Below are positions 9,101-17,408 of a stretch of DNA of 64,000 nt, piece by piece. Location: positions 1 to 64,000 of the forward strand of contig NZ_BAAAPC010000004.1 in assembly GCF_039530945.1 (NCBI RefSeq), given 5' to 3'. How positions within the stretch are numbered: the first letter of the stretch is position 1; each line of letters opens with the position of its first letter. The DNA is from Nocardiopsis_C rhodophaea (lineage in GTDB: Bacteria; Actinomycetota; Actinomycetes; Streptosporangiales; Streptosporangiaceae). The notes beneath the pieces are model-generated. The model searched no databases. It saw only the letters and a program-made list of their open reading frames with translations, and had not been told where the DNA came from. The translations under genes were made by a program, and so were the position numbers.

Positions 9101-9497
9101 GGCGCTGACCTTGGCGCAGCTCGGGTTCGTGGCTGAGCAGCGCGGAGACGCCGCACACGCCCTCGCCTTACACCTGGAGGGATACGAGGCGGCGAGGAGT
9201 ACGGGTGACCCGCGAGCCATCGCGCTCGCCCTGGAGGGGTTGGCCGGGGCACAGGCGCTCACGGGTCACCTCCTGCATGCGGCCGAGCTGTTGGGATGCG
9301 CTGCCGCATCCCGAGACGCGGTCGGAGCGCCGCTTCCATCCGCCGAACGCAGTGATGTCGACCGCATCTCGGCGGCGGTCCAACGGGCGCTGGGCGAGGA
9401 GGATTTTGAAGCCGCGCTAGGACGCGCCGCCAGGCTGAGCTACGAGGAGTGCGTATCCGCTCTGGCGAACGCGGATCACTTGTGGGCAGGGCCATAG
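6180..9497 (+). CDS. AfsR/SARP-family transcriptional regulator (OmpR-like wHTH, BTAD, NB-ARC, TPR)
   Basis: The protein has 1105 residues. The OmpR-type winged helix is at about residues 1-95 (opening MRFGILGPLEV, the family's usual start, hence ATG 6180). The bacterial transcriptional activation domain is at about 100-245. An NB-ARC/STAND ATPase follows with Walker A GPGGVGKT near 298-305 and the LLILDNCEH Walker B segment near 395. The C-terminal third is TPR-like. STAND ATPases act as ligand-gated switches. At least three TTA codons (7299, 8658, 9168) suggest bldA-type translational control. It lies beside the imine reductase/hydrolase pair whose intergenic region holds an 11-bp repeat array of the kind this family binds; regulation of that pair is inference. 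Confidence 0.9.
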   Translation: MRFGILGPLEVSTTDGRSVKVPELKVRTVLADLLAHDGRPVSADRLIDDLWEVSLPANPVGALQAKVSQLRRALDDAEPGSRDLVVSRSSGYQLVVAREAVDVRRFQNLTARARATVDLRTRADLLADALALWRGPALADFADAEFARPVIARLEEQRLLTLEEQAEARLKLGEHGPLVSELGDLVARYPLRERLRATHIRALYRAGRQSEALADYEDLRVHLAEELGVQPSPELAALHQAILEHDPGLAADLDDALTPSKQARTNLPAPLTDLIGRGTAIAQVLTRLRSERLVTLIGPGGVGKTRLALETSAQLTGSFPEGVWVVELTAIGRPNGREGAKFTLAQCGEAVSSVLGIRDDCAVTSGVLDTPTALVDRVAAALRTKNLLLILDNCEHIVDAVAELAELLLKAAPDLRILATSQEPLGLTGEVLWPVPPLSPPAPSADSSRSAVEASSAARLFIARATAVAPAFTLDADNAKAVATICRRLDGIPLALELAATRLRVLDVRELADRLDDRFRLLTSGNRGAPARQRTLRAMIDWSWELLTDAERTVLRRLAVYSDGCTLEAAETVCAGEGVQASDVLDLLARLVDRSLVVMAADTTATRYRLLESVAAYCMERLQEAGEFDRVSDRHGRYYARLAEHAEHHLCGHEQRQWLERLDAEAPNLRLALERATSREDADLALRLVNALGWYWFLRGRRGEALRSLTATLSLGNGAGASGARARAAAWKTGMRLLVADVIHGGEQATELRAEQAESALPPYQHIDDAAQRAGAQWFVAYAGWGTGDLATSVDNVRQALADFRAVGDRWGEAAALSTRATQSLLLHGDLDAALCDGEHSAQLFRELGDRWGLLQAMDAIGTVAEAAGDHERARRLHQEGACIAEDLGLWGELSVKLSQLGRMALLSGEYRQAEELHEQGRRLAIEQSDVRRREYAELGLALVARREGRLDVAENYLRTWVDWCRQVNGQPGLALTLAQLGFVAEQRGDAAHALALHLEGYEAARSTGDPRAIALALEGLAGAQALTGHLLHAAELLGCAAASRDAVGAPLPSAERSDVDRISAAVQRALGEEDFEAALGRAARLSYEECVSALANADHLWAGP

Positions 9498-9610
9498 TCC
9501 AGCGACAGGGCGGGCACGGGCGTTGAATCTCCTGTAAATCCGTTCATGGCTGGCCTGGGCTCGGCGGGCAGGATGGTGCCGGTCCACCCACTCGGCCTAG
9601 CCAGCGCGAC

Positions 9611-9750
9611 CTAGCCAAGGGGATTTTCCCGGCGGTGGGGCTTGACCAGCTCGGTCTTGTGCAACACGACCGCCGACTCCATCGAGGCGTTAGCGTTGGC
9701 GTCGCTTTACCGGCCCGATGGACGCGGCGAACCGGACCAGGGTGATCGCC
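9611..9750 (-). pseudogene. IS3-family transposase (OrfB) C-terminal remnant, frameshifted
   Basis: On the minus strand one frame reads AITLVRFAASIGPV and, after a shift near 9708, another reads SDANANASMESAV, then VVLHKTELVKP, then a stop at 9611. This matches the degenerate order of the IS3-family integrase core near its third catalytic residue (S-I-G-x-V-G-D-A-Y-D-N-A-x-x-E-S, then K-T-E). About 45 codons remain with at least one frameshift, so it is inactive. It marks a past insertion at the edge of the accessory segment. Confidence 0.6.
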
Positions 9751-10450
9751 AGCCCCTGTCCGGCAGGGAGGGCCGCTACTTCCGTCCGAAGGGCAGGGAT
9801 TCGCTTTCGTGCTGCCGTAGCACGGCGTGCTTCCGCGAGGAGTGTTTCCGTTCCATGCTCTTAACCGGGGCGCCGATCAAAAGGTGGGTGGGGGAGAGTT
9901 GGCCGTACGCAGCCTCGGTCGCTGTGTGGAGGAGTCAGGACGGTGCCGACAGTTCGTCGAGTAACTCCCCGGACGGTGCAGCGCGATCGGCGGCGCTGTC
10001 CCGTCGGGACGGAAGTGGTTACCCTGACCGTGCCCTTGGTGAGCGTGCACGGTTTCGCCACGGTCGTCCTACCGAGCGATCAGCTCTCCGGATGGGAAGG
10101 GGCGTGTGACGCCTAACCTGAGGTGTGCCCACCGCGCATCTCTCGGGAGCGCTGCGAGGACGCGTCTGCCCACCTTTGCTCTTCCGATCCTCCTGGCCCC
10201 CAGAGCCCGGGGGCTGGCCGGTTGCAGAACATGTCACCACGGCTATGCGCGGGATGAGAACTTGATGGGTTGTCACCCAACCGCGGTGCCGTACCGAGTA
10301 GTCCGGAAGACGGCGAGAAGGGCGGCACGCGACGGCACGACGTCGTCGCATGGTGTGAGTCGTTGCCGCTTCCCCTTACTCCGTGGGGGCTGTTGGATGG
10401 GCTGTGCCAGGGGCGCGATGGCGTAAAGTGGGATGACCGGGAATCACAAT

Positions 10451-10480
10451 GCGCTGCTACGAGTAGGTGGCAGCGCTTTT
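10451..10480 (+). terminator. Hairpin with T-run just before the TPR gene
   Basis: GCGCTGC (10451-10457) pairs with GCAGCGC (10470-10476) and four T residues follow. It ends 20 bases before the ATG at 10500, so it could be a weak attenuator or a terminator of upstream transcription. Confidence 0.4.
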
Positions 10481-10499
10481 GACTGCTTACGGACGGGTA

Positions 10500-12032
10500 A
10501 TGACTGACGACAGCCGATCGGGGGGCCGCGACGGCTCCGGAGCTCGCAACAACAGGGGGCACCGCCCTGGGGGTTCCGGTGGTCGCAGGAACGGCGGCGG
10601 CAGTAGCGACCGTTCCCGGTCGGACTACGGCCGAGGGGGCGGCGAGCGCGGAGGAAACCGCGGCGGAACCGGCGGTAGAGGAGGACGTTTCCGCGACGGT
10701 GACCGCTCGGGGTACCGGGGCGGTGAAGGCCGCCGTGATGATCGTTCCGGATACCGGAGCGGTGAAGGTCGGCGTGACGACCGTTCAGAGTCCCGCGGTG
10801 GCGAGGGTCGTCGAGACGACCGTTCCGGTTACCGCGGCGGTGAGCGCAGGCGAGGCGGGTCCTCCGGTGGCGATGAGCGCGGTGGGCGGCGCGACACCCA
10901 GGGGCAGGGGCGCGGTGAGCGTTCGTTCCGCTCTGACGATCGCCGCTCGGGTGGGCGCTTCGACCGCGACCGTCGTCCGAACCGGCCTAACCGTCCCCAC
11001 CGTGACGAACGGGACCGCCGCGACCGCCGGAACGAGGAGCGCGATCCTCGGGACATCGCTCCCTCGATCCCGGAGGACGTAACTATCGCTCAGCTCGACT
11101 CCGAGGCCCGCAGAGAGCTCGGCTCACTGCCGCGCACGCTTGCCGAGGTCGTCGGCCGCCACCTGGTGATGGCCGGGCGGCTGCTGGACGAGGACCCCGA
11201 ACTGGCCTATCAGCATGCCGTCTACGCGCGCCGCAAGGCGTCGCGTCTGGGTGTCGTGCGTGAGGCCGCCGGCGTCGCCGCCTACAGCGTCGGCAACTGG
11301 CAAGAAGCCCTTTCGGACCTGCGTGCGGCCCGCCGAATGACTGGTAGCAATAGCTTCTTGGCCGTCATGGCCGATTGCGAGCGTGGCCTGGGCCGCCCCG
11401 AGCGCGCGCTGGAGATCTCTCGGTCTCCCGAGGCCGAGCACCTGGAAGACGCGGAGCGTGTCGAGCTGCGGATCGTGGCCGCGGGAGCTCGACGCGACCT
11501 TGGTGAGATGGAGGCGGCCCTCGTTGAGCTGCAGATTCCGGAACTCAAGGAGCGCCGCGCTCGCCCGTACATCGCGCGGCTGTTCTACGCCTACGCCGAT
11601 GTTCTGCAGGAACTCGGCCGTGATGCCGAGGCTCGGGAGTACTTCGCGCGAGCATCGGCCGTCGACCAAGAAGGGGTAACCGACGCCGACGAGCGCCTTG
11701 CGGCGCTGGAGGGCGTTGAGATCGTCGACATCGACGATGGCGTCGTCTGGACCGACGCTGAGGATCCTGCGGCGGAGGAGGACCTCGTGGCAGAGGTCGA
11801 CGCTGACTCTGCCCTGGACTCCGACGCTGAGGCGACGGCTGATCCCGCCGCCGTCGGCGCCGGATCTCGCGATCGGTCCGAGGAGGAGGCCCAGGCTGAG
11901 TCTGAGACCGCTCCGGAAGCCGACCGCGGACGCGAAAACGAGGCCGAGGGCGACAGCGGACAGCCGTCGCAGCCCGCGCAGGAGTCCGATGGGGGGCCTA
12001 CGCAGGACCCTTCCTCAAGCTCTCCTAACTGA
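10500..12032 (+). CDS. TPR protein with RGG-rich N-terminus and acidic C-terminus
   Basis: The protein has 510 residues in three clear parts. Residues 1-185 are Gly/Arg/Asp-rich with RGG-type motifs, including a near-perfect 13-residue repeat (GYRGGEGRRDDRS) four times at about 71-122. Residues 190-410 are helical, TPR-like, with conserved LPRTLAEVV and HAVYARRKA segments. Residues 410-510 are acidic, Ser/Glu/Asp-rich. Relatives with the TPR part are found near tlyA/nadK in actinomycetes. The RGG region suggests RNA or ribosome binding, by analogy only. ATG 10500 is preferred over the upstream GTG 10467, which lies inside a hairpin. A very strong terminator follows. Confidence 0.75.
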   Translation: MTDDSRSGGRDGSGARNNRGHRPGGSGGRRNGGGSSDRSRSDYGRGGGERGGNRGGTGGRGGRFRDGDRSGYRGGEGRRDDRSGYRSGEGRRDDRSESRGGEGRRDDRSGYRGGERRRGGSSGGDERGGRRDTQGQGRGERSFRSDDRRSGGRFDRDRRPNRPNRPHRDERDRRDRRNEERDPRDIAPSIPEDVTIAQLDSEARRELGSLPRTLAEVVGRHLVMAGRLLDEDPELAYQHAVYARRKASRLGVVREAAGVAAYSVGNWQEALSDLRAARRMTGSNSFLAVMADCERGLGRPERALEISRSPEAEHLEDAERVELRIVAAGARRDLGEMEAALVELQIPELKERRARPYIARLFYAYADVLQELGRDAEAREYFARASAVDQEGVTDADERLAALEGVEIVDIDDGVVWTDAEDPAAEEDLVAEVDADSALDSDAEATADPAAVGAGSRDRSEEEAQAESETAPEADRGRENEAEGDSGQPSQPAQESDGGPTQDPSSSSPN

Positions 12033-12049
12033 GTCGGGCAGCGCTGCAG

Positions 12050-12096
12050 CGACAGGGCGCCTGTCCCCCGCACCGGGGACAGGCGCCCTGTCGTTT
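12050..12096 (+). terminator. Strong terminator after the TPR gene
   Basis: A perfect 19-bp stem pairs 12050-12068 with 12075-12093, with a 6-base loop and a short T-run after it. Confidence 0.9.
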
Positions 12097-12328
12097 GTCG
12101 GCCGATGGGGGTGCCCGGTCGCGTCCTGTGTACGCGCGTCCCGCTACTCGCCCCCCGGGCCGTGCTGCTCCGGGGTGTGACGGGCGGTGTAGGGCTGGCT
12201 TGCCCCGGCTTCTCACGGCCACGCCCCTGGTGTCCTGCTTCCTGTGTGCCGCCCCGCTGGCAAGCCAGGGAGGTGCGGCTGCGATTGGGGCAGGGGGTGT
12301 CACCCCAGCCGATCGGCTTCCGCCCGCG

Positions 12329-13576
12329 TCAGCCCTTGCTGACCGGCTCCCCCGCGATGTCCGGGACGCCATGGCGGCGGTAGTGCGCACTGCGCCGCAT
12401 CAGGATTCCCGCCGAAATCAGTGTGGCGAGGAGGGACGCGATCAGCACGCCGCCCTTGGCGTGATCCAGGACCGTTCCGGCGGGAAACGCGAGCTCGCTG
12501 ATGAGAAGCGACACCGTGAAGCCGATGCCACCGAGGATGGACATCCCGCAGATGTCGATCCACTTCAGGGTCGGGTTGAGCTCGGCCCTGGTCAGCTTGG
12601 TCGTGAGCCAGGCTCCGCCGAAGATCCCAAGTAGCTTTCCACCGACGAGACCGAAGATGATGCCGAGAGCGACGGTGTTGGTGATCATGCTTCCCATGCC
12701 CGAGAACACGACACCAGCGGACATCAGCGCGAAGATCGGCAGCGCGAGCGCCGAGGACCAGGGGCGAAGCGCGTGCTCCACGCGGTGCAGGGGGGAGTCG
12801 CTCTCTCCCTTATGGACGCTGGTGCGCATGAGGAGACCCATGGCCACGCCCGCGATGGTCGCGTGCACGCCGCTCTCGTGCATGAACGTCCAGATGGCGA
12901 AGGCCAGGGGGACGTAGATGATCAGCATCGGGAACGAAGAACGGTCCAGTGCGGCGGCGATCCCACGACCCTGCTGCAGGTAGGCGAAGAGACCGAGGAG
13001 GAGAAGGGCACCGAGCAAGGCGAAAAAGTTGAGCTTGTCGGTGTAGAAAATCGCGATGACCATGATCGCGCCGAGGTCGTCGACGATGGCCAAGGTCAGC
13101 AGGAAGGTGCGCAGCGCAGTTGGCAGGTGTCGGCCGACAACGGCGAGGATGGCCAGCGCGAACGCGATGTCGGTGGCCATGGGGATGCCCCAGCCGCCCA
13201 GCGTCTCGGGGCGGGTGGCGTTGAAGGCGACGTAGATCAGCGCGGGTACGATCATGCCGCCGATAGCGGCGATGATAGGCAGCATCGCGCGGCGCGGATT
13301 GCGCAACTCTCCGTGGACGAACTCCTGCTTAAGCTCGGCGCCGACGATGAAGAAGAAGATGGCCAGCAGGCCGTCGGCCGCCCATGTGCCGATGCTCAGG
13401 TTGAGGTGGAGTGCCCCAGGGCCGACTTCGAAGCCGCGGATGCTCTCGTACAGCCCGGCCGCGGGGGAGTTCGCCCAGATGAGGGCGATGGCGGCGGCGG
13501 TGATGAGCAGGAAGCCTCCGACCGCGTCTCGTCGCAGCGCGTCAGCGATCGCATGCATTCCTGACTTCTTCGCCAT
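12329..13576 (-). CDS. nhaA: Na+/H+ antiporter NhaA
   Basis: The product has 415 residues and about 12 hydrophobic helices, as usual for NhaA. The signature segments are present: ATDIAFALAIL with its Asp, and AIVDDLGAI with the paired Asp residues that carry Na+ and H+ in the E. coli protein. It exchanges external protons for cytoplasmic sodium at the plasma membrane. ATG 13576 (MAKKSG) is preferred; an upstream GTG at 13639 would add 21 residues. It is divergent from the Nudix gene. The 296 bases between it and the TPR gene carry a terminator and a 10-bp inverted repeat (12195-12204 and 12259-12268). Confidence 0.95.
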   Translation of the reverse strand: MAKKSGMHAIADALRRDAVGGFLLITAAAIALIWANSPAAGLYESIRGFEVGPGALHLNLSIGTWAADGLLAIFFFIVGAELKQEFVHGELRNPRRAMLPIIAAIGGMIVPALIYVAFNATRPETLGGWGIPMATDIAFALAILAVVGRHLPTALRTFLLTLAIVDDLGAIMVIAIFYTDKLNFFALLGALLLLGLFAYLQQGRGIAAALDRSSFPMLIIYVPLAFAIWTFMHESGVHATIAGVAMGLLMRTSVHKGESDSPLHRVEHALRPWSSALALPIFALMSAGVVFSGMGSMITNTVALGIIFGLVGGKLLGIFGGAWLTTKLTRAELNPTLKWIDICGMSILGGIGFTVSLLISELAFPAGTVLDHAKGGVLIASLLATLISAGILMRRSAHYRRHGVPDIAGEPVSKG

Positions 13577-13797
13577 GCCCAAGCTCCCGAGTCGTCCTTG
13601 GAGGATTGCGTCTTTCCAGCCGACCAGACTTCCCGGCACACCAGTGCGCCACGATGACGACGCGAACCACTACCTTGCCCTATGCGCGGGGTGGTGTCCA
13701 AATCCTCCCACGCAGTTCGCTACTTCACCGTTTGCGGATTCCTAACGTGGCGTGGGAGTTCCCGTTGCTCGCGAGAGCAGTGTCACAGGGGGGAGAG

Positions 13798-13812
13798 TCT
13801 GAAATCTGAGAC
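13798..13812. promoter_or_regulatory. Candidate operator, near-copy of the hutH operator
   Basis: TCTGAAATCTGAGAC at 13798-13812 differs by one base from TCTGAAATCTCAGAC at 55158-55172 in front of hutH. It lies 57 bases upstream of the Nudix start in the nhaA/Nudix divergent region. The AT-richer 15-mer stands out in this GC-rich sequence. Confidence 0.35.
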
Positions 13813-13869
13813 CGACACGCCCTGTAGGATAACCGCGCCTAAGCTTGTCAAACCGGGAGGCCTGCGCGG

Positions 13870-14310
13870 ATGAGCCGACTTCACCCACTCAAAGGGGCGA
13901 AAGTGCGGCTCGGTGGCCGTCTGCCCGAGCGCTACGACTCGGTGGTCTGCCTCCTCTTCTCAGGGGACCGTCCGGTGCTCGTGCGCAACCGGAACCGCGC
14001 GTGGGAGTTCCCCGGCGGGCACGCCGAGGCAGGGGAGGATGTCGAAGCCACCGCCCGTCGCGAGGCGCGCGAGGAAGCCGGGGCCGAGCTGTCGGACGTG
14101 GTCGTCGACGGCTACTACGTGCTGGCCAGCGGCCACACCACGGTTGTGACACATGCCCAGGTGGCGGAGTGGAGTTCGCTCACTGGGGAGTTCGAGACCG
14201 TTGAAGCCCGTGAGTTCGATGCCCTGCCCAGCGACCTCTCGTGGGACGACGGGCTCTACGCCTACCTGCTGCGGATGCTCGGCCTGCCGGGTGCGCCCGG
14301 GGCCGAGTGA
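13870..14310 (+). CDS. Nudix hydrolase
   Basis: The protein has 146 residues with a complete Nudix box at 50-71: G50-x5-E56-x7-R64-E65-x2-E68-E69-x-G71. Such enzymes hydrolyse nucleoside diphosphates linked to another moiety, using Mg2+ held by the Glu residues. The substrate cannot be told from the box. The protein is cytoplasmic, with no signal. It is convergent with the double-GNAT gene and divergent from nhaA. Confidence 0.88.
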   Translation: MSRLHPLKGAKVRLGGRLPERYDSVVCLLFSGDRPVLVRNRNRAWEFPGGHAEAGEDVEATARREAREEAGAELSDVVVDGYYVLASGHTTVVTHAQVAEWSSLTGEFETVEAREFDALPSDLSWDDGLYAYLLRMLGLPGAPGAE

Positions 14311-14451
14311 TCGCGCCGATCATCCTCACCGCCCGGCGGCCACTCGGACGTTTGCGGACCGGCAAGATGCGACGGCTCCGCGCTCCTCCCGCGGCGCCGC
14401 CCTCAGGTCCACCTCCGCGAGCAGCCGCGCCAGCACCTCTCACGACTCCGT

Positions 14452-15360
14452 TCACAGAACCAGGGCATAGTGCGCCTCGGTGGTGTGGTGTCTATACCCG
14501 AGCCATGTGTTGATGGCGAGCATGGGCGCGTTGGTCTCGTCATTGGCGGTGTAGGCCAGCCGAAACCCGCGCTCGCGGGCGCGGTGCAGCGCGACGGCCT
14601 TGGCGTACTTTGCGAACCCGCGCCCCCGGTACTCGCGGAGGGTCCCGGTCATAGCGGACACCAGTCGTGTCCGGCGGTCGGACTGAAGGGCGACGATTCC
14701 CGCGGGGCGTCCATCCACCAAGAACACGACGCTCAGATCGTGATCCAACCGAGGCTCGTGCCAGCAGAGGTCGAGCCATGTGTCATAGGGCATCGCGTCG
14801 ATCGGGATATCGCTCGGTTCGTCAGCGCTCACGGCCTCGTCCAGCGTGTGCGGGATCCGGGGGTCATCCGCGTAGTCGGCCATGGGGCGCAGCTCCACGC
14901 CCGCAGGGACCGGTGGAAGCGTCGGCAGCCCGGTCAGGTCCAGTTCCTGGTGGCGGGAGGTGGAAGCTCGTTCGTAGCCGCGACGGCGGGCGAACCCATC
15001 AGCCTCGGAGATTGGCCCGCCGCCCTGGAGGACAGTCGCCCCAGCGGTGCGCAGGTGGTCCTCCGCGGCGTCAGCCAACGCACCGCCCACCCCTGCCCGC
15101 CGGTGGTCCGGATCGACCATCACCACGATCTGCCCTTGGTCGCGTCGGGTGCTGTCCCAAGTGAGCATCGCGGTTGAGTAGCCGACGACCCTCCCGCCGA
15201 GCTCGGCGACGAACATCCTGAACCGTGCCTGCTCAGGGGTCCTTTCCGCGCGCCAGCTAAAGGCTTCGCGTACTGAGATCTCATAGGGGAACACGCGGCT
15301 GCGGATGCTGACCGCAATGGGGAGGTCGTCCGGTCGGGACGGGCGGATGCCAAGGCTCAT
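14452..15360 (-). CDS. Tandem-GNAT acetyltransferase
   Basis: The protein has 302 residues with two GNAT folds. The N-terminal one (about 4-145) has the acetyl-CoA loop near VDPDHRRAGVGGAL. The C-terminal one (about 158-300) has LREYRGRGFAKYAK and ends in NTWLGYRHHTTEAHY. Two-domain GNATs of this build include mycothiol synthase and aminoglycoside-type enzymes; the residues do not identify the substrate. The ATG has no Shine-Dalgarno but TAGCGT, a -10-like hexamer, ends 7 bases before it, so the message may be leaderless. Confidence 0.82.
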   Translation of the reverse strand: MSLGIRPSRPDDLPIAVSIRSRVFPYEISVREAFSWRAERTPEQARFRMFVAELGGRVVGYSTAMLTWDSTRRDQGQIVVMVDPDHRRAGVGGALADAAEDHLRTAGATVLQGGGPISEADGFARRRGYERASTSRHQELDLTGLPTLPPVPAGVELRPMADYADDPRIPHTLDEAVSADEPSDIPIDAMPYDTWLDLCWHEPRLDHDLSVVFLVDGRPAGIVALQSDRRTRLVSAMTGTLREYRGRGFAKYAKAVALHRARERGFRLAYTANDETNAPMLAINTWLGYRHHTTEAHYALVL

Positions 15361-15479
15361 GGCGCGGACGCTAGACCATTGGTCCGTGAGAAGTCGCCGG
15401 ATTTTTCCGGCGCGGGCGCGTGGCGGACGACGTTAGCCGAGGTGACCAAGCATCGGCCGCTTCACTCTCCCGTAATCCC

Positions 15480-16487
15480 CTACTCCGCCTTCCGCGGCTT
15501 CTCTGCCTTGGTCTCCCGCTGGTCGGCGGCGACACGGTCGAGCCAGTGCGCGATGCCCGCGACGTTGCTATCGACCCCGCTGAGCAGCTCCATAACCTCC
15601 GCCGACTCGCGGGACGCCTCCTCAGGCAGCGGCCGGTAACGAGCCTGCACACGCTCGCGGACCATCGCAACCGCGTGGTCGAGGTCCCCGCTACCGGAGT
15701 GGCGCGCGTCGCGGACCGCCTCGACCCACGCGTGTAGCTCCTCGCGAGCCCGCTCCAGCGTCTCCTCGACCGTGTCCACCGCCCCGAAGTGCGAAAACAT
15801 CAGACGCCGCGCACGTACGTCCCCCAACAAACGCAACGAGGCCAAGGCCGCCTCCATGTCGAAATCCGGCGGGGGAGTGGCCGGGCGGACGTCGCGGGTG
15901 TGCGGGTTGTACACACCGAGCGCGTCGCCGACATACAGGTCACCGGTCAGGGAATCCACCAGGCCCATGTGGTGCTTGGCGTGCCCGGGCGTGTAGTGGG
16001 CGACCAGGCGCCGCCCCTCGCCGAGTTCGACCGTCCCGGTCTCGGCGACCGAGCGGATACGCGCCGCCTCCGTCGGGTGCATCTCGCCGAACAGCACGTC
16101 GAGCTTGTCGCCCCACACCATCTTGGCGCTGTTCATCAGCCGGGCGGGGTCGGCGAGATGACGGGCACCGCGCTCGTGCACGACGATCTCGGCGTTGGGG
16201 AACATGGCCGCGACGTCGCCCGTGCCCCCCGCGTGGTCGAGATGGATGTGGGTGACCACGATGGTGGCGAGGTCATGCGCCTCCACACCGAGCGCGGCCA
16301 GCGCGTCACGCAGGACCGCAGCCGATCCGGCGGTGCCGACCTCGACGACGCAGGGCCGTTCGGTTCGAATCAGATAACTCGAGGTGATCCCCGGGTACCC
16401 GGCCATCCAGGTGTCGATGGCGTAGACCTCGTCGCCCAGCGGGGTGATGCCGCTGGGGAATCCGGTCGTGCCCGCGTGCTCGTGCAC
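15480..16487 (-). CDS. Metallo-beta-lactamase fold hydrolase
   Basis: The protein has 335 residues. The metal-binding motif HIHLDH lies near residues 80-85 (in VVTHIHLDHAGG), a further His is in TPGHAKHH, an Asp in VGDALG and a His in SHFG, the complete dinuclear site. The family covers glyoxalase II, lactonases and other esterases. The C-terminal 90 residues are helical. The start is GTG 16487 with AGAAGGAGG in front. It is divergent from the ssb-like gene; no pathway partner is adjacent. Confidence 0.85.
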   Translation of the reverse strand: MHEHAGTTGFPSGITPLGDEVYAIDTWMAGYPGITSSYLIRTERPCVVEVGTAGSAAVLRDALAALGVEAHDLATIVVTHIHLDHAGGTGDVAAMFPNAEIVVHERGARHLADPARLMNSAKMVWGDKLDVLFGEMHPTEAARIRSVAETGTVELGEGRRLVAHYTPGHAKHHMGLVDSLTGDLYVGDALGVYNPHTRDVRPATPPPDFDMEAALASLRLLGDVRARRLMFSHFGAVDTVEETLERAREELHAWVEAVRDARHSGSGDLDHAVAMVRERVQARYRPLPEEASRESAEVMELLSGVDSNVAGIAHWLDRVAADQRETKAEKPRKAE

Positions 16488-16695
16488 TGCCTCGCCTCCT
16501 TCTGATCGACCCGCGCCGCCGGGTTTAAGAATCTAGTTCACCACCGGATGGGAGCCGCCTCCGGGTTGTCCACAGGCCGCAGATTTGACTTTCGGGGGAG
16601 GGGCGCGGGGCTTGACGCTGGAATCGCACGACGGACCATCCGGTCGAAGCGCGCTGTCGGCCGGGGCACCGGATATCCCGATCGGGAGGAGCAGC

Positions 16696-17358
16696 ATGCA
16701 GGAGAAGCACCCACCCCACGCCGCCACCAGCCGTTCCACCGCCCGCTGCACCGCCACCGGGCGGACCGCCACCGCGCGGGCCACCCCTGGTCGGCCCGCC
16801 TCCGGCCACTCGCTGTGCTCGGCACCCAAGGTGGCACCCGCGACGGGCACTGTCCCGGTCCCGCGCGACGGCCGTGCGCGCGACCGCTGCGGGCACCGCA
16901 ACGAGGTCGTAGTGGCCGGACGCGTTACGGCCGAACCCTACGTCCGCGAGCTGCCCAGCGGCGACCACCTCATCACGTGGCGTATCTCCATCACCCGGCC
17001 TCCGGCGGACCGGCGTCCGAGCCAGCCCGCCGATCCGATCACGTGCGTCAGTTTCCGCCCGGACATCGAGGAGGCAACACGCGGCTGGAGGATCGGCGAC
17101 GTGGTACAGGTCAGCGGCTCGCTGCGGCGGCGGTTCTGGCGCTCGTCGAAGGGGTCGACCAGCGTGATCGAGGTCGAGGCCGCCGCGGTCGTCCTGTTGG
17201 AAGGCGCCTCCGTCGACAACAGCGGCCCCAACACCAGCAACAGCGGTCAAGGAACCAGCGGCGGGACGGGGCCGTCGACCGTCGCCGCGCGTGACGAATC
17301 CGAGGAGCGCGGAGGGCCGGGAGCGCGCGGGTCAGCGACCAACGATCAAAACGAGTAG
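16696..17358 (+). CDS. Single-stranded DNA-binding protein-like (OB fold)
   Basis: The protein has 220 residues. The OB fold occupies about residues 70-160 (VVVAGRVTAEPYVRELPSGD onward, with SVIEVEAAAV as the last strand). It is preceded by a Ser/Thr/Arg-rich 65-residue N-terminus and followed by a Gly/Ser-rich tail. It lacks the classical acidic DDDIPF tip of replicative SSB, so it is an accessory paralogue, perhaps for repair or competence-like DNA handling. ATG 16696 is preceded by GGAGGAGC. It is convergent with the HAD gene. Confidence 0.75.
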   Translation: MQEKHPPHAATSRSTARCTATGRTATARATPGRPASGHSLCSAPKVAPATGTVPVPRDGRARDRCGHRNEVVVAGRVTAEPYVRELPSGDHLITWRISITRPPADRRPSQPADPITCVSFRPDIEEATRGWRIGDVVQVSGSLRRRFWRSSKGSTSVIEVEAAAVVLLEGASVDNSGPNTSNSGQGTSGGTGPSTVAARDESEERGGPGARGSATNDQNE

Positions 17359-17408
17359 CAACAGCACCACGAGTGAGTGGGGAGGGCGGCGGCTACGCGG
17401 AAGCCGCA

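Larger units (their letters stand above)
9498..10499. other. Kilobase gap with a transposase remnant
   Basis: I see no intact gene in this region. It contains a degraded IS3-type transposase end at 9611-9750 (minus strand) and, next to the following gene, a small hairpin at 10451-10480. Other open frames here have atypical composition and no ribosome sites. Confidence 0.6.

Noticed and set aside
3956..9497. A secondary-metabolite gene cluster suggested by the AfsR-like regulator, imine reductase and hydrolase
   Set aside because: No core biosynthetic enzyme (PKS, NRPS, terpene or RiPP) is present. I regard it only as a small regulated set.
10710..10865. 39-bp tandem repeats, considered as a CRISPR-like array
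   Set aside because: They are contiguous coding repeats (13 residues) inside the TPR gene, with no spacers.
16362..16371. GGTTCGAATC, the T-arm signature of tRNA genes
   Set aside because: It lies inside the metallo-hydrolase gene and no cloverleaf can be built around it.
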